12,223 nt of DNA, from contig CATMOC010000055.1 in NCBI GenBank assembly GCA_950071955.1, positions 1 through 12,223 of the forward strand, in the 5' to 3' direction. Shown here piece after piece: positions 1 through 7,045 of this stretch. The DNA is from an uncultured Mesorhizobium sp. GTDB lineage: Bacteria > Pseudomonadota > Alphaproteobacteria > Rhizobiales > Rhizobiaceae. The first letter of the stretch is position 1; the number at the start of each line of letters is the position of its first letter. The notes beneath the pieces were generated by a model, which saw only the letters and a program-made list of their open reading frames with translations, did not search any database and was not told the origin of the DNA. The position numbers and the translations under genes were made by a program.

Positions 1-73
1 AAAGCAAAGTGACCACGACAAACAGCAAGTTGCTGTAGGCCGCTGCTTTCGAGCAGTTGGTGAAGACGGTCAT
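1..73 (-). CDS. N-terminal fragment of an unidentified phage protein
   Basis: An ATG at 71-73 opens a frame that stays open to the window edge, giving 24 codons (MTVFTNCSKAAAYSNL, then LFVVVTLL). A good ribosome binding site (GGAGGGT on the minus strand) sits about 6 bases before it. It lies 74 bp downstream of the scaffold gene, where lambda-like phages usually encode the head decoration protein or major capsid protein. The opening MTVFT would suit a decoration protein, but the hydrophobic stretch that follows does not look typical of that family. I do not assign a function. Confidence 0.5.
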   Translation of the reverse strand, partial: MTVFTNCSKAAAYSNLLFVVVTLL

Positions 74-140
74 TTTACCCTCCGGAAATGAGGTTGATCA
101 GAGGACCGGGGCGAGCGACCGCGCCGGCGGTTGAGCGGAT

Positions 141-161
141 GCGGCGCCTACTTGGCGCCGC
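141..161 (-). other. Perfect hairpin spanning the scaffold stop codon
   Basis: GCGGCGCC at 141-148 and GGCGCCGC at 154-161 are perfect inverted repeats with a 5-base loop. The TAG stop (148-150) lies at the edge of the stem. No T-run follows on the minus strand, so it is not a standard intrinsic terminator. It may limit read-through, stabilise the mRNA end, or simply reflect the GC-rich sequence. Confidence 0.4.
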
Positions 162-711
162 GGCTTTCGAGCACGCTGTCCCAGCTCGCGGTGGCGGGGG
201 TCTTCCCCTTTCCCGGCTGTGCCAGGCCGGCCGAGGCCGCGCGCTGCGCCTCGTAGGCGGCAGGGTCCGGCTTGACGTCGGCCGCCGGCTGGGCTGGCGC
301 GGAAGCCGAGGCATCCGGCTTGGCCACCGGCACGTTCGCGGTGACGAAAGCGACGATTGCCTCGGCGGCCATGCTGCCGGCCGTCTGCGCGAGCTCGATC
401 GCCGCCGTCATGCGGCCGGCGTCGCCCTTGATGCCTTCGGCGGATAGGATCGCGCCGATGCGGTCCATGGCTGCCTTGTAGCCTTCGGACGTGCTGCCCT
501 GCGGCTGCGTTGCCGCGGCGATCGCGGCCGTGACGGCGGGGTTTGCCCCGCCCTGGGTCTGGGTGGACATGGTCCCTCCTGTGGTTGCGGCCTCGTCGTG
601 AGGCGCCGGGTTGTCCGGCGCATCCGCGCCGGGTTCGCCCTCGATCGCGTCGAGGGCATGCTTGGGATCGGAGCGCACGGCGTTCCGGATCGCTGCGATC
701 AGACTGCTCAT
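148..711 (-). CDS. Scaffold/capsid-assembly-like protein, two in-frame starts
   Basis: 187 aa. Residues 79-130 (AAMDRIGAILSAEG and on through the helix ending near AFVTANVP) resemble the C-terminal module of lambda-type S49/ClpP-like prohead proteases, which serves as internal scaffold during head assembly. Here it is a separate gene beginning 2 bp after the protease stop. The rest is low-complexity Ala/Pro/Gln-rich, as expected for a scaffold that is later degraded. The C-terminus ends WDSVLESRGAK. The start at 709-711 has AGGAG 7 bases upstream. A second in-frame ATG at 568-570 (Met48) has an even better AGGAGG and would give a 140-aa product that keeps the scaffold module. This recalls lambda C and Nu3. 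The family match is from memory of the pattern, so the function is inferred. Confidence 0.72.
   Translation of the reverse strand: MSSLIAAIRNAVRSDPKHALDAIEGEPGADAPDNPAPHDEAATTGGTMSTQTQGGANPAVTAAIAAATQPQGSTSEGYKAAMDRIGAILSAEGIKGDAGRMTAAIELAQTAGSMAAEAIVAFVTANVPVAKPDASASAPAQPAADVKPDPAAYEAQRAASAGLAQPGKGKTPATASWDSVLESRGAK
573..580 (-). promoter_or_regulatory. Strong internal ribosome binding site in the scaffold gene
   Basis: The minus strand reads AGGAGGGACC followed directly by ATG at 570-568. The AGGAGG core is 4 bases from the start codon. The site lies inside the scaffold reading frame and in phase with it, so it would yield a shorter product (Met48 to the end, 140 aa). Confidence 0.55.
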
Positions 712-713
712 GA

Positions 714-1634
714 TCAGCTCCTGTTCACTTCCCTGACGAAGGCGTCGAAGGCCTCGAGCGGGTCGCCGATGGCGTCGACCAGGCCGCGCGCCATGGCCTC
801 CGGCGCTTCGAAGGCGTCGGCTTCGGTCGCGAGCACCTTGGCCTTGGTGATCCTGCCGCGCCGCGCCGCGGCGACAGTCGCCGCGAACTCGTCGCGCATG
901 GCCTCGACGAGCGCCTGCCAGCGCGACGCCATCTCCGCGCCGAGCGGCTCCCATGGGTTGCCGTCGGCCTTCTTTTTCCCCGCGCGGATGATGGTGAGGT
1001 GGATGCCTTTCTGCTCCAGCTCGCCGCTGCGGTCTGCATGCACGATGATCACTCCGATGGAGCCCGCGCCGCCGTATTTCGGCGCCACGATCGACCGCGC
1101 CTGGGAGGCGAGCAGGTAGCCGGCCGAATAGGCGAAGTCGGTCAGGATCGCGATCGTCGGCTTCTCGCGCGACAGCCTCGCGATGGCGCCCGCGGTCTCG
1201 AAGCCGCCATTGACCTCGCCGCCGTAGCGGTCCACCTCGAAGACCACGCCGCGCACCGCCGAAGACTGCCGCGCCAGCGCGATCTGCGCCTGAAGTCCCT
1301 GGTAGGACGTCTCGCCGGACGAGGCACCGATCCATGCGCCCTTGTGCACCAGCGAGCCCTCGACCGGGATGATCGCGACATTCTCGATCATGTCGAAGGG
1401 CAGGAGATTGGCGCGCGTGTAGGCCCGCTCGATCCGCCCGCCGAGCTTGCCGGCGAGCGGCCGGCTGTCGGCGCCCGCGACGTGATCCAACGCGCCTTCC
1501 GGGTTCAAGATCACGATCGTATCGCCGGCGATGCGCCCGCCCAGCCCGTGCAGGAAGGCCTCGGCTTTGCGAGCGTCGTAAAGCAACGGCGTGTCGAACA
1601 GCCGCTGCGCGATATGGCCGTAGCGAAAGCTCAT
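714..1634 (-). CDS. Prohead protease, S49 (SppA/GpC-like) family
   Basis: 306 aa. This is the head-maturation protease that cleaves scaffold and connector during prohead assembly. The central block has the S49 architecture: a strand pair with VVFEVDRYGGEVNGG (131-145), the nucleophile region DFAYSAGYLLASQA (166-179, predicted Ser170), the GSIGVIIVHAD strand (191-201), and AGKKKADGNPWEPL (218-231), which holds the likely catalytic lysine ahead of the family's DGNP motif. Lambda C is a longer protease-scaffold fusion; here the scaffold is in the next gene. The start is ATG 1632-1634 with GAGG about 7 bases upstream, 8 bp after the gpW-like gene. Acting after portal assembly fits its place in the operon. 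Confident on family and role. Confidence 0.93.
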   Translation of the reverse strand: MSFRYGHIAQRLFDTPLLYDARKAEAFLHGLGGRIAGDTIVILNPEGALDHVAGADSRPLAGKLGGRIERAYTRANLLPFDMIENVAIIPVEGSLVHKGAWIGASSGETSYQGLQAQIALARQSSAVRGVVFEVDRYGGEVNGGFETAGAIARLSREKPTIAILTDFAYSAGYLLASQARSIVAPKYGGAGSIGVIIVHADRSGELEQKGIHLTIIRAGKKKADGNPWEPLGAEMASRWQALVEAMRDEFAATVAAARRGRITKAKVLATEADAFEAPEAMARGLVDAIGDPLEAFDAFVREVNRS

Positions 1635-1642
1635 GGCGTGCC

Positions 1643-1915
1643 TCAGATGAACCGGATGCGCTTGGCGAAACGCCCGCGCCGGCCGGTCGTTTTCAGGTCG
1701 CAGGCGCCTTGCAGCCGCGCCAGCTCGGCGTCGATCGCCGCCATGTTCGCCGCCGCCACGCGCATGCGCCGCTGCGTCACGGGCGAACGGATCTCGATCT
1801 CCTCCAGCTGGTCCCCCGCGAGCAGCTTCAGCTTCGCTCCATAGAGCGCCTGCCACAGCGCGCAGGGATCGTCCTGGTCGACCTCCACTCCGCCGAGCTT
1901 GATCATGGAAGGCAT
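1643..1915 (-). CDS. gpW-like head-tail connector (head completion) protein
   Basis: 90 aa. gpW-family proteins bind below the portal and complete the head before tail joining. The signature seen here is a helix (DPCALWQALYGAKLKLLAGD, 16-35), a beta pair with EIEIRSP...RRMRV (40-53), and a second helix (AAIDAELARLQ, 59-69), then a basic tail (GRRGRFAKRIRF). This is the alpha-beta-alpha plan of gpW, somewhat longer than lambda W (68 aa). The start ATG (1915) overlaps the portal stop by one base (TGATG), which suggests coupled translation; a second ATG three codons in (1906) is possible. In lambda W lies before the portal gene; here it lies after it. Good but not certain family call. Confidence 0.75.
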   Translation of the reverse strand: MPSMIKLGGVEVDQDDPCALWQALYGAKLKLLAGDQLEEIEIRSPVTQRRMRVAAANMAAIDAELARLQGACDLKTTGRRGRFAKRIRFI

Positions 1916-3543
1916 CAGGCGTCGTCCCGCTTCCGAGCCGCCGGCTCCTCGTCGTCCTTGTCTTCCTTCGCAGCGCTGTTCTTCGGCACGAAGGGCGACG
2001 GCATGCCGGCACCGACGTAGCGGTTGTGTTCCGAGACACGCTGCTCGAATACCTCGTCGGGATCCTGCCCGAGCTCGGCGATTTCGGCGGCAAGCGTGGT
2101 CGTGCCGTTGACGATCTTCTCCGTTGACGCCTTGGCGCTCTTGCCATCGTCGGCGGTCGGCTTCGCCGGTCCCTGCCACAGAGCCCAGCAGGCCGAGTCC
2201 CGGTTGGCGCGAAACGCCTCGTAGCCGCCGGGGAAGTCGATCCGCCCCGTGCCGATCTCTTCGTCGAGCCAGTTCTCGTACACGGCCTGCGGGATCGGCG
2301 CGGCGATCCGCTCGCGCCGCCGCACCACGACGGGCCAGATCGACGAGTTCTCCATCCGCACGCTCGAATAGGTCGAGTTCGTGTGGTCCATGGTCAGGCC
2401 GCCGGTGGTGATTCCGATGGCGCGGGCCATGTCGCGCGACAGCTCGGCCGAGACCGGCAGGAACTGCGGACCCGGCGTGTTCGTCGTCAGCAGCTCGAGC
2501 TTTTCGCCCGGCGCGAGATGCGAGACGGTTGGTTCTCCGCTGATCGAGATCTTGCCTTCCGCCGCGCGGTCGAGTGCGGCCAGGAAGTAATTGCGATAGT
2601 CGTCGGTGAAGCTTTCCTTGTTCTCTCCCGGCGCGTCGCCCAGCGCCGTGACCGCCTCGAAAGCGTCCTGCGACGGCGACGGGCTGGTCAGCGCAATGCC
2701 GAAGATCGTCTGCAGGATCGAGGTCTGGATCGTCGCGTCGACCAGTATCTCGTGCTGGATGTGCTTGCGGAAGGCCGGGGCGATGCGCGAAATGCCGCGC
2801 ACGTCCGACACGTCCATCGGGTCGAAGACGTGGATCACCTGCTGCCGCCCCATTGTGTCGAGCGCCATGTGATCGCGCTTGACGGTGATCCCGTCCTCCA
2901 TCTCCTCGAAACGGTAGGCCACGGGCCGACCGTTCTCGTCGTGGATCACGCCCTGGAAGATGGTCTCGAAGGCGTTCGTGTCCTGCACCAGCTTGGTCGG
3001 CGTCACCATGCAGAGCTTGGTGCCGGTCGTGATGCCGTAGCGTCGGCGCATCGGCTCGGTGAAAAAGTCGATCCGCCCGATCGCCTCGCCGAAGGCCATG
3101 TCCCAGCGCAGCGCGATGTCGATCGACTGCGGGATCGTGTGCTTGCCGCGTACGTCGCATTCCCGCGGGTTCCACGCCCACTTCTTCCACCGCTTCTTGA
3201 CGCGCCGCGTCCAGGCGGTCGTGAATTCCGGCGACCAGCCCAGCGCCTCGGCGTCCGGTTGCGGATTGAGCACCAGCTCGACCCCGACCGTGTCGGCGAT
3301 CACCTGGTCGGCGGCACCGCGCAGCCGGCCCGAATTCTGGATCAGGTCGAGCGCCAGGCCGGCCGCCCGCTGCCAGGCCACGCGGATCTCGTCGCGGCTC
3401 TCGCGCAGATAGGCCGGCCGGGTGTTGATGACGGCCGACCGCGTGTCGCGCAGATAGGCGGACCCCGGACGTGGCCGCAATATCTCCCCGGCCAGCGCGG
3501 GCGCCGAGCCCGCCTTGACCCGATAGCGCGGTTTGTCGGTCAC
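1915..3543 (-). CDS. Portal protein, lambda B-like family
   Basis: 542 aa from the GTG at 3543. It forms the dodecameric DNA channel at the capsid vertex and docks the terminase. Diagnostic stretches are the N-terminal WQRAAGLALDLIQNSGRLRG (57-76), YRFEEMEDGITVKRDHM (210-226), IHVFDP...VRGISRIAP (237-255), and the late block DMARAIGITTGGLTMDHTN (371-389) followed by YSSVRMENSSIWPVVVRRR (392-410), the counterpart of the family's DYSSAR motif. The segment QDPDEVFEQRVSEHNRY (493-509) is also typical. The last 20 residues are highly charged (KEDKDDEEPAARKRDDA). The GTG overlaps the large terminase stop by 4 bases (GTGA); an earlier GTG at 3558 would add five residues. Confident. Confidence 0.95.
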   Translation of the reverse strand: MTDKPRYRVKAGSAPALAGEILRPRPGSAYLRDTRSAVINTRPAYLRESRDEIRVAWQRAAGLALDLIQNSGRLRGAADQVIADTVGVELVLNPQPDAEALGWSPEFTTAWTRRVKKRWKKWAWNPRECDVRGKHTIPQSIDIALRWDMAFGEAIGRIDFFTEPMRRRYGITTGTKLCMVTPTKLVQDTNAFETIFQGVIHDENGRPVAYRFEEMEDGITVKRDHMALDTMGRQQVIHVFDPMDVSDVRGISRIAPAFRKHIQHEILVDATIQTSILQTIFGIALTSPSPSQDAFEAVTALGDAPGENKESFTDDYRNYFLAALDRAAEGKISISGEPTVSHLAPGEKLELLTTNTPGPQFLPVSAELSRDMARAIGITTGGLTMDHTNSTYSSVRMENSSIWPVVVRRRERIAAPIPQAVYENWLDEEIGTGRIDFPGGYEAFRANRDSACWALWQGPAKPTADDGKSAKASTEKIVNGTTTLAAEIAELGQDPDEVFEQRVSEHNRYVGAGMPSPFVPKNSAAKEDKDDEEPAARKRDDA

Positions 3544-5495
3544 TGCCGCTTCTTCCACCTGTTTTCACCGGCCGCCGTATCGGCCTTCTTTGCCGGATTC
3601 CGAGCCGGTACCGCGGCGGGCGTCGCGGGTGCGAACAACCCGTCCTCGAAGTCCATCTGCGCCGCAGGCAGCGGCGTCTCCCGCTCGGCCTCGATCCTGT
3701 CCCAGATCGCATCCGGCAGGCCGCGGGTGCCGTAGAGGATCGCCGCCACCTCGGCCTGGTTCATCGTGTCGAGACCCTCGTTGGCCTGCGCCGGGTCCTT
3801 CTCCCACTTGTATTCGGTGAACCCGTCCTTGCGCCGCTTTGGCACCCGGCGCTCGGCGGTGAGCTGGCGGTAATATTCGTCGTCCATCCCCTTCGGGAGC
3901 CCGACGAAGCCGCGCTCGAGTGGATCGGTCTTGGCGACGTTCCGGTAGAGCGCCATCTTCAACACCGAGCTGTTGAAGGTGTAGAACCGCCGCGAATACC
4001 GGATCGTCTTTCCGGTGCGGTGGTTGCGCTCCTTCTTTACCCGCTGCGTCAGCGGCGCGCTCTCGCTGTTGGCGCCGCGCACCATCACCACGATGCCGGC
4101 CGGGTGCCGCTTGGCCCAGTCCCACACTTCCTCGGTGTACGCGTTGCCATCGATGGCGCATCGGTCCGGCGCGATCCGGCGGCCATGGACGTTCGGCCAG
4201 GTCTGCTTCGTCAGCGCGTCGAGCCGGTCCTGGCACGTCTTGTCCGATATGTGGCCGGGGATCACGCCGTAGTCGACGACGAAGCGCCGGAAGTCCCTGC
4301 CCCAGGCTACCGCCTGCCATTCGACCCGGTCGCCCTGGCAGTCGATGCCAAGCGTCAAGACAAGGCCGCCCTGCGGGATGCGTCCGCGCGAATAATCCGA
4401 CTGCGCCGCGCGGTCGCGAAGGGTTTCCCAGGGAGGCGATTCCCCCGCCGTGACATAGGCCCGGCCGACCGTGTCGTTGAGGAACGTCTGCTCCGACGCG
4501 GGATCGCCGCGGGCACCGATCCATTCCCGCGCGATGCGCTCCCAGCTCTGCAGGGCCGAGACGACGGACCAGAGGTGGAACGAGCGGTGGTGGCGTTTGG
4601 CCTTCGGGTTCTGCGCCCGCCATTCCCCGCGCCGCACGATCGATCGACGATGATGCTCATCGATCGTTGCGCCGCATTCGCCGCAGGTGAAATGCGCGTC
4701 TTCCGGCTTGTCCTCGTCGAGGTTGGCCAGCATGTTTTCCCATTCGAGCGTCTGGTAGTGCCCGCAATGGGGACAGGGCACGTACAGGTGCTCCTGGCTG
4801 CCCTCCTCGAAATTCTTGGTGATCCGGCACCCCGGCATCACCAGAGGCGTCGATATCTTGAGGATCTTGGCGAACTCGTAGGCCCGCGACCGGCTGTCGG
4901 CCTGCGTCTCCGGATCGCCGGCCGAATTGTTCTCCCACTTCGACAGGTCGTCCTGCACCTGCCTGGTCATCGAGACCTGGCTCAGCGAGGCCGCCGAGTT
5001 GGCGCCGGAGATCTGGATCGCCCCGCGCCCGTCCACGCGCTCCTTGTAGAGCAGGCTGTCGAGCCCGTCCCTCTGCCGCATCGGAAACAGGCGCGCCAGG
5101 GCGGCCGTGTTGCGCAGCATCGGCGCGAGCTTCATCTTGCTCCAGCGCTGCGCGTTGCTCTCCGTCGGGTGGACGTAGAGGATGTCGCCCGGGTCCATGT
5201 CCATGGAGCCGAGCGTGAAGATGTTGGCCAGCACGGTGCCGCCGAGCTGCGCCGACTTCATGATCGTCACGACCCTGCACGGGTCGGCGGGCGACAGCGC
5301 CCGCAGGATCTCGTCGAAATACGGGAACATGTCCCGGTTGTAGGGACCGGGAAACGGGCTCTCGCGCTTCGAGAAGACGACGTTGCGCTCGGCCCAGTCG
5401 AGATAGTCGACGTCGGGCGGCGGCATGAGAACCTCCGCCAGCACGTCGCGCGCCAGGCGCTCCGCGTTGGCGGTGTTGACGATCATCGAGGTCAC
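3540..5495 (-). CDS. Terminase large subunit, GpA family
   Basis: 651 aa. The packaging motor and cos-cutting nuclease. The ATPase half carries a lambda-type variant Walker A, MKSAQLGGT (79-87), and the QDD cluster at 181-183. A Cys4 zinc knuckle CPHCGH...CGECG (Cys241, 244, 271, 274) is present, as in many GpA homologues. The nuclease half shows TLGIDCQGDRVEW (381-393, predicted metal ligand Asp385), CAIDGNAYTEEVWDW (446-460, Asp449) and EGLDTMNQAEVAAILYGTRG (573-592), which is characteristic of the family. Length is normal for GpA. The start is GTG 5495, one base after the small terminase stop; ATG 5486 (Met4) is an alternative, and neither has a strong ribosome binding site, which suggests coupling. 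Very confident. Confidence 0.97.
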   Translation of the reverse strand: MTSMIVNTANAERLARDVLAEVLMPPPDVDYLDWAERNVVFSKRESPFPGPYNRDMFPYFDEILRALSPADPCRVVTIMKSAQLGGTVLANIFTLGSMDMDPGDILYVHPTESNAQRWSKMKLAPMLRNTAALARLFPMRQRDGLDSLLYKERVDGRGAIQISGANSAASLSQVSMTRQVQDDLSKWENNSAGDPETQADSRSRAYEFAKILKISTPLVMPGCRITKNFEEGSQEHLYVPCPHCGHYQTLEWENMLANLDEDKPEDAHFTCGECGATIDEHHRRSIVRRGEWRAQNPKAKRHHRSFHLWSVVSALQSWERIAREWIGARGDPASEQTFLNDTVGRAYVTAGESPPWETLRDRAAQSDYSRGRIPQGGLVLTLGIDCQGDRVEWQAVAWGRDFRRFVVDYGVIPGHISDKTCQDRLDALTKQTWPNVHGRRIAPDRCAIDGNAYTEEVWDWAKRHPAGIVVMVRGANSESAPLTQRVKKERNHRTGKTIRYSRRFYTFNSSVLKMALYRNVAKTDPLERGFVGLPKGMDDEYYRQLTAERRVPKRRKDGFTEYKWEKDPAQANEGLDTMNQAEVAAILYGTRGLPDAIWDRIEAERETPLPAAQMDFEDGLFAPATPAAVPARNPAKKADTAAGENRWKKRQ

Positions 5496-5496
5496 G

Positions 5497-6162
5497 TCAG
5501 TTCACCGTCGATATCTCGTCGGCCTCGAGCACCGTCTCGACCGTGTCCGGCATCGCCGCGCCTTCCGCCGAGGCCTGCTTGGCCGCCGCCGTGCGGATCT
5601 TGCGGAACTCGCGCCGCATCAGGTGCAGCACGTCGCGCTGCGGTACCTTGAACTCGGCCGCCACGGCGTTGGCGAGATCGGTCAGGCCGCCCTCGAAGAC
5701 GAGCATCATGCCCGTCGCGACCCGCATCATTCCGGCGCGGGACGCCTCGGTCTCAACCAGTGTCCCCGAGGCCTCGGCATCGGCGATCGCCGCGTTGCGG
5801 TTGGCGCGGCGAAGCTGCTCGAGCTTCTGCTGCTTGATCTCGTACTCGACGCCCGTCGGCTGGACCGGCCTGCCTTCGCGGACCGGCACGGCGTCCCGCT
5901 GCGCGCCGGTACCGGCATCGGGTTCCGGGTCGTCCGGCCCGTCCGCGTCGAGACGGGTTTCGATGCCGTTGCCGAGTCGCTGCGAAATGTCGAGGGTGAG
6001 CCGAAGGTCGGCCTTGGCCCGCTCGACGATGATCTTGGCGCTTCGCCCGCTGCCCTGCAACGACCCGGGGCCGATCTTGCCTTCCGAGAGATACTGGCTG
6101 ACCCGGCCCGGCGAGACACCGATCAGCGCCGCGAACGCGCCCTTGCTGACGGCGGCTTCCAT
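5497..6162 (-). CDS. Terminase small subunit, Nu1-like
   Basis: 221 aa. It recognises phage DNA at cos and brings in the large subunit. The N-terminus has a helix-turn-helix (SKGAFAALIGVSPGRVSQYL, 6-25) followed by the wing-like EGKIGPGSLQGSGRSAKI, as in Nu1 and related prophage small terminases. Residues 60-105 are an acidic, proline-rich linker. Residues 105-135 (VEYEIKQQKLEQLRRANRNA and on) form a likely coiled-coil dimerisation helix, and the rest is helical, probably for contact with the large subunit. It starts the head operon after a 154-bp non-coding segment with repeated CTTTA motifs that could be its binding sites. The ribosome binding site is weak. The gene position directly before GpA makes the call firm. 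Confidence 0.88.
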   Translation of the reverse strand: MEAAVSKGAFAALIGVSPGRVSQYLSEGKIGPGSLQGSGRSAKIIVERAKADLRLTLDISQRLGNGIETRLDADGPDDPEPDAGTGAQRDAVPVREGRPVQPTGVEYEIKQQKLEQLRRANRNAAIADAEASGTLVETEASRAGMMRVATGMMLVFEGGLTDLANAVAAEFKVPQRDVLHLMRREFRKIRTAAAKQASAEGAAMPDTVETVLEADEISTVN

Positions 6163-6167
6163 TCCGA

Positions 6168-6213
6168 CTTTACCGTTGTTCTTTAATGCTTTAGCCGCTC
6201 TTTAGCTCTTTAG
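6168..6213 (-). repeat. Five CTTTA motifs before the small terminase gene
   Basis: On the plus strand CTTTA occurs at 6168, 6181, 6189, 6200 and 6208. The last four form two pairs (8-bp spacing inside each pair, 11 bp between pairs), reading CTTTAATG CTTTAGCC and CTTTAGCT CTTTAGGC. The patch is AT-rich within very GC-rich surroundings and starts 6 bp upstream of the small terminase ATG. In lambda, Nu1 binds repeated R sites (cosB) in the same relative position. The same repeats could instead be an operator or a promoter element. The repeats are visible; their role is inferred. Confidence 0.6.
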
Positions 6214-6293
6214 GCTTCGAATTTACTCTCAGACTGCCGGTATTTCGGGGTCGCCCCGGCCCGTGGAGGGGGCAGGCGGCGATACGGTCCCTT

Positions 6294-6312
6294 GGCAGGG
6301 GGAGCCCCCGCC
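6294..6312. other. G/C dyad in the candidate cos region
   Basis: GGCAGGGGGAGCCCCCGCC is an imperfect palindrome: seven of nine arm positions pair around a central A. It begins 4 bp after the Z-like gene's stop, on the terS side. A second small dyad (CGGGG TCG CCCCG) lies at 6246-6258, and GGCGGCGA, also found in lambda cosN, occurs nearby (about 6276-6283). Together with the CTTTA motifs this makes 6163-6316 a candidate cos site. A terminator for the Z-like gene is the main alternative, but no T-run follows the stem. Confidence 0.35.
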
Positions 6313-6316
6313 CACC

Positions 6317-6844
6317 TCAGCGCGGCAGCAGGCGGCCCAGTTCGTGCATGATGCGCGGCGCCAGCACTTCCTCCAGCACCTCGGCCATCACCTCGATGTA
6401 GACGGCCTCATTGTTGATGATGTCGTGGGCCGGGTTCGGCCCGAACAGCTCGCGGATCGGATGCCTCGCTTTCGTCGTGCGCATGAACACGCCCGTGTGC
6501 CCATTCTTCATCCGCGCGACGAAAGCATGCCGGTAAGACCCCCGAAGCCTGACGCGCACCCCGCGCGACGTCTGCGTGGCGCCGAGCTTGTAGAGCGGTA
6601 TCCAGCCCGAGCGCGACACCACCTCGGCCGTGTTGCCGCCCGCGTTGAAGCGCGCCGTGGTGATCTCGCGGATCACCTTCTGCGACAGGTCGAGGCGAGG
6701 CGCCTGGCGGCGGATCACCCGCGTGCGCGCCGTCTCGCTCACCCGGCGCATGGCGCGGGCGAAGACCTTGGCCTTGATGTCGCCCGGCAGCCGGCCCATC
6801 GCGCGGGCGATGTGGGCGAGATCGGAGGCGTCGACGTCGATCAT
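6317..6844 (-). CDS. Tail completion protein, minor tail protein Z-like
   Basis: 175 aa. The gpZ family helps join the finished tail to the head and may guide the DNA end. Features seen: an N-terminal helix with a basic face (KVFARAMRRVSETARTRVIR, 26-45), the beta-rich centre RGVRVRLRGSYRHAFVAR (94-111), the GHTGVFMRT loop (115-123), and the conserved-looking HPIRELFGPNPAHDI (128-142), followed by a C-terminal helix. Length is close to lambda Z (192 aa). The start ATG 6844 has only a distant GAGG. It overlaps the stop of a small upstream frame by 4 bases (ATGA). In lambda Z lies after the capsid genes; here it is upstream of the terminase genes, across the candidate cos region, which is unusual. 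Family call good; position odd. Confidence 0.82.
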   Translation of the reverse strand: MIDVDASDLAHIARAMGRLPGDIKAKVFARAMRRVSETARTRVIRRQAPRLDLSQKVIREITTARFNAGGNTAEVVSRSGWIPLYKLGATQTSRGVRVRLRGSYRHAFVARMKNGHTGVFMRTTKARHPIRELFGPNPAHDIINNEAVYIEVMAEVLEEVLAPRIMHELGRLLPR

Positions 6845-6897
6845 CGCTGTCTATCGCCTCGAGGCGCAAGCGAAACGCCGCGACCGCTCAGTGTCAT
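6841..6897 (-). CDS. Possible leader peptide overlapping the Z-like gene
   Basis: ATG 6897 encodes 18 residues (MTLSGRGVSLAPRGDRQR) and stops in an ATGA overlap with the Z-like start. The frame remains open upstream to a TTG at 7071 (76 aa), but nothing recognisable is encoded there. The ribosome binding site is weak (ACGGA). It could couple translation into the Z-like gene, whose own site is poor. The 201 bp between the NusG-like stop and the Z-like start otherwise hold a perfect 12-bp palindrome CGCCTCGAGGCG (6855-6866) and a 10-bp direct repeat GTCGGCGCTT (6950, 6983). Low confidence that it is translated. Confidence 0.2.
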   Translation of the reverse strand: MTLSGRGVSLAPRGDRQR

Positions 6898-7045
6898 TCC
6901 GTTGATGGTTGCGTAGCCACGCCACGGCTGCCGCACAGGCGGTGACTCGGTCGGCGCTTTCGTGCCTGTCACCGCTGGGGCCGTCGGCGCTTCCACCCGA
7001 GAAGGGCGTGCGACACAGCACGGCTCGTCCAATGGGTGGAATCGG

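Noticed and set aside
1643..3712. 689-codon minus-strand frame
   Set aside because: Only its last 90 codons (gpW-like, from 1915) are real; the rest overlaps the portal gene in another frame.
2383..3735. 450-codon open frame on the plus strand
   Set aside because: Antisense to the portal gene; Arg/Asp/Val-rich composition typical of a shadow frame.
4020..5651. 543-codon open frame on the plus strand
   Set aside because: It is antisense to the large terminase, whose motifs are clear. The frame is long because of GC-rich codon structure and its translation has no domain-like sequence.
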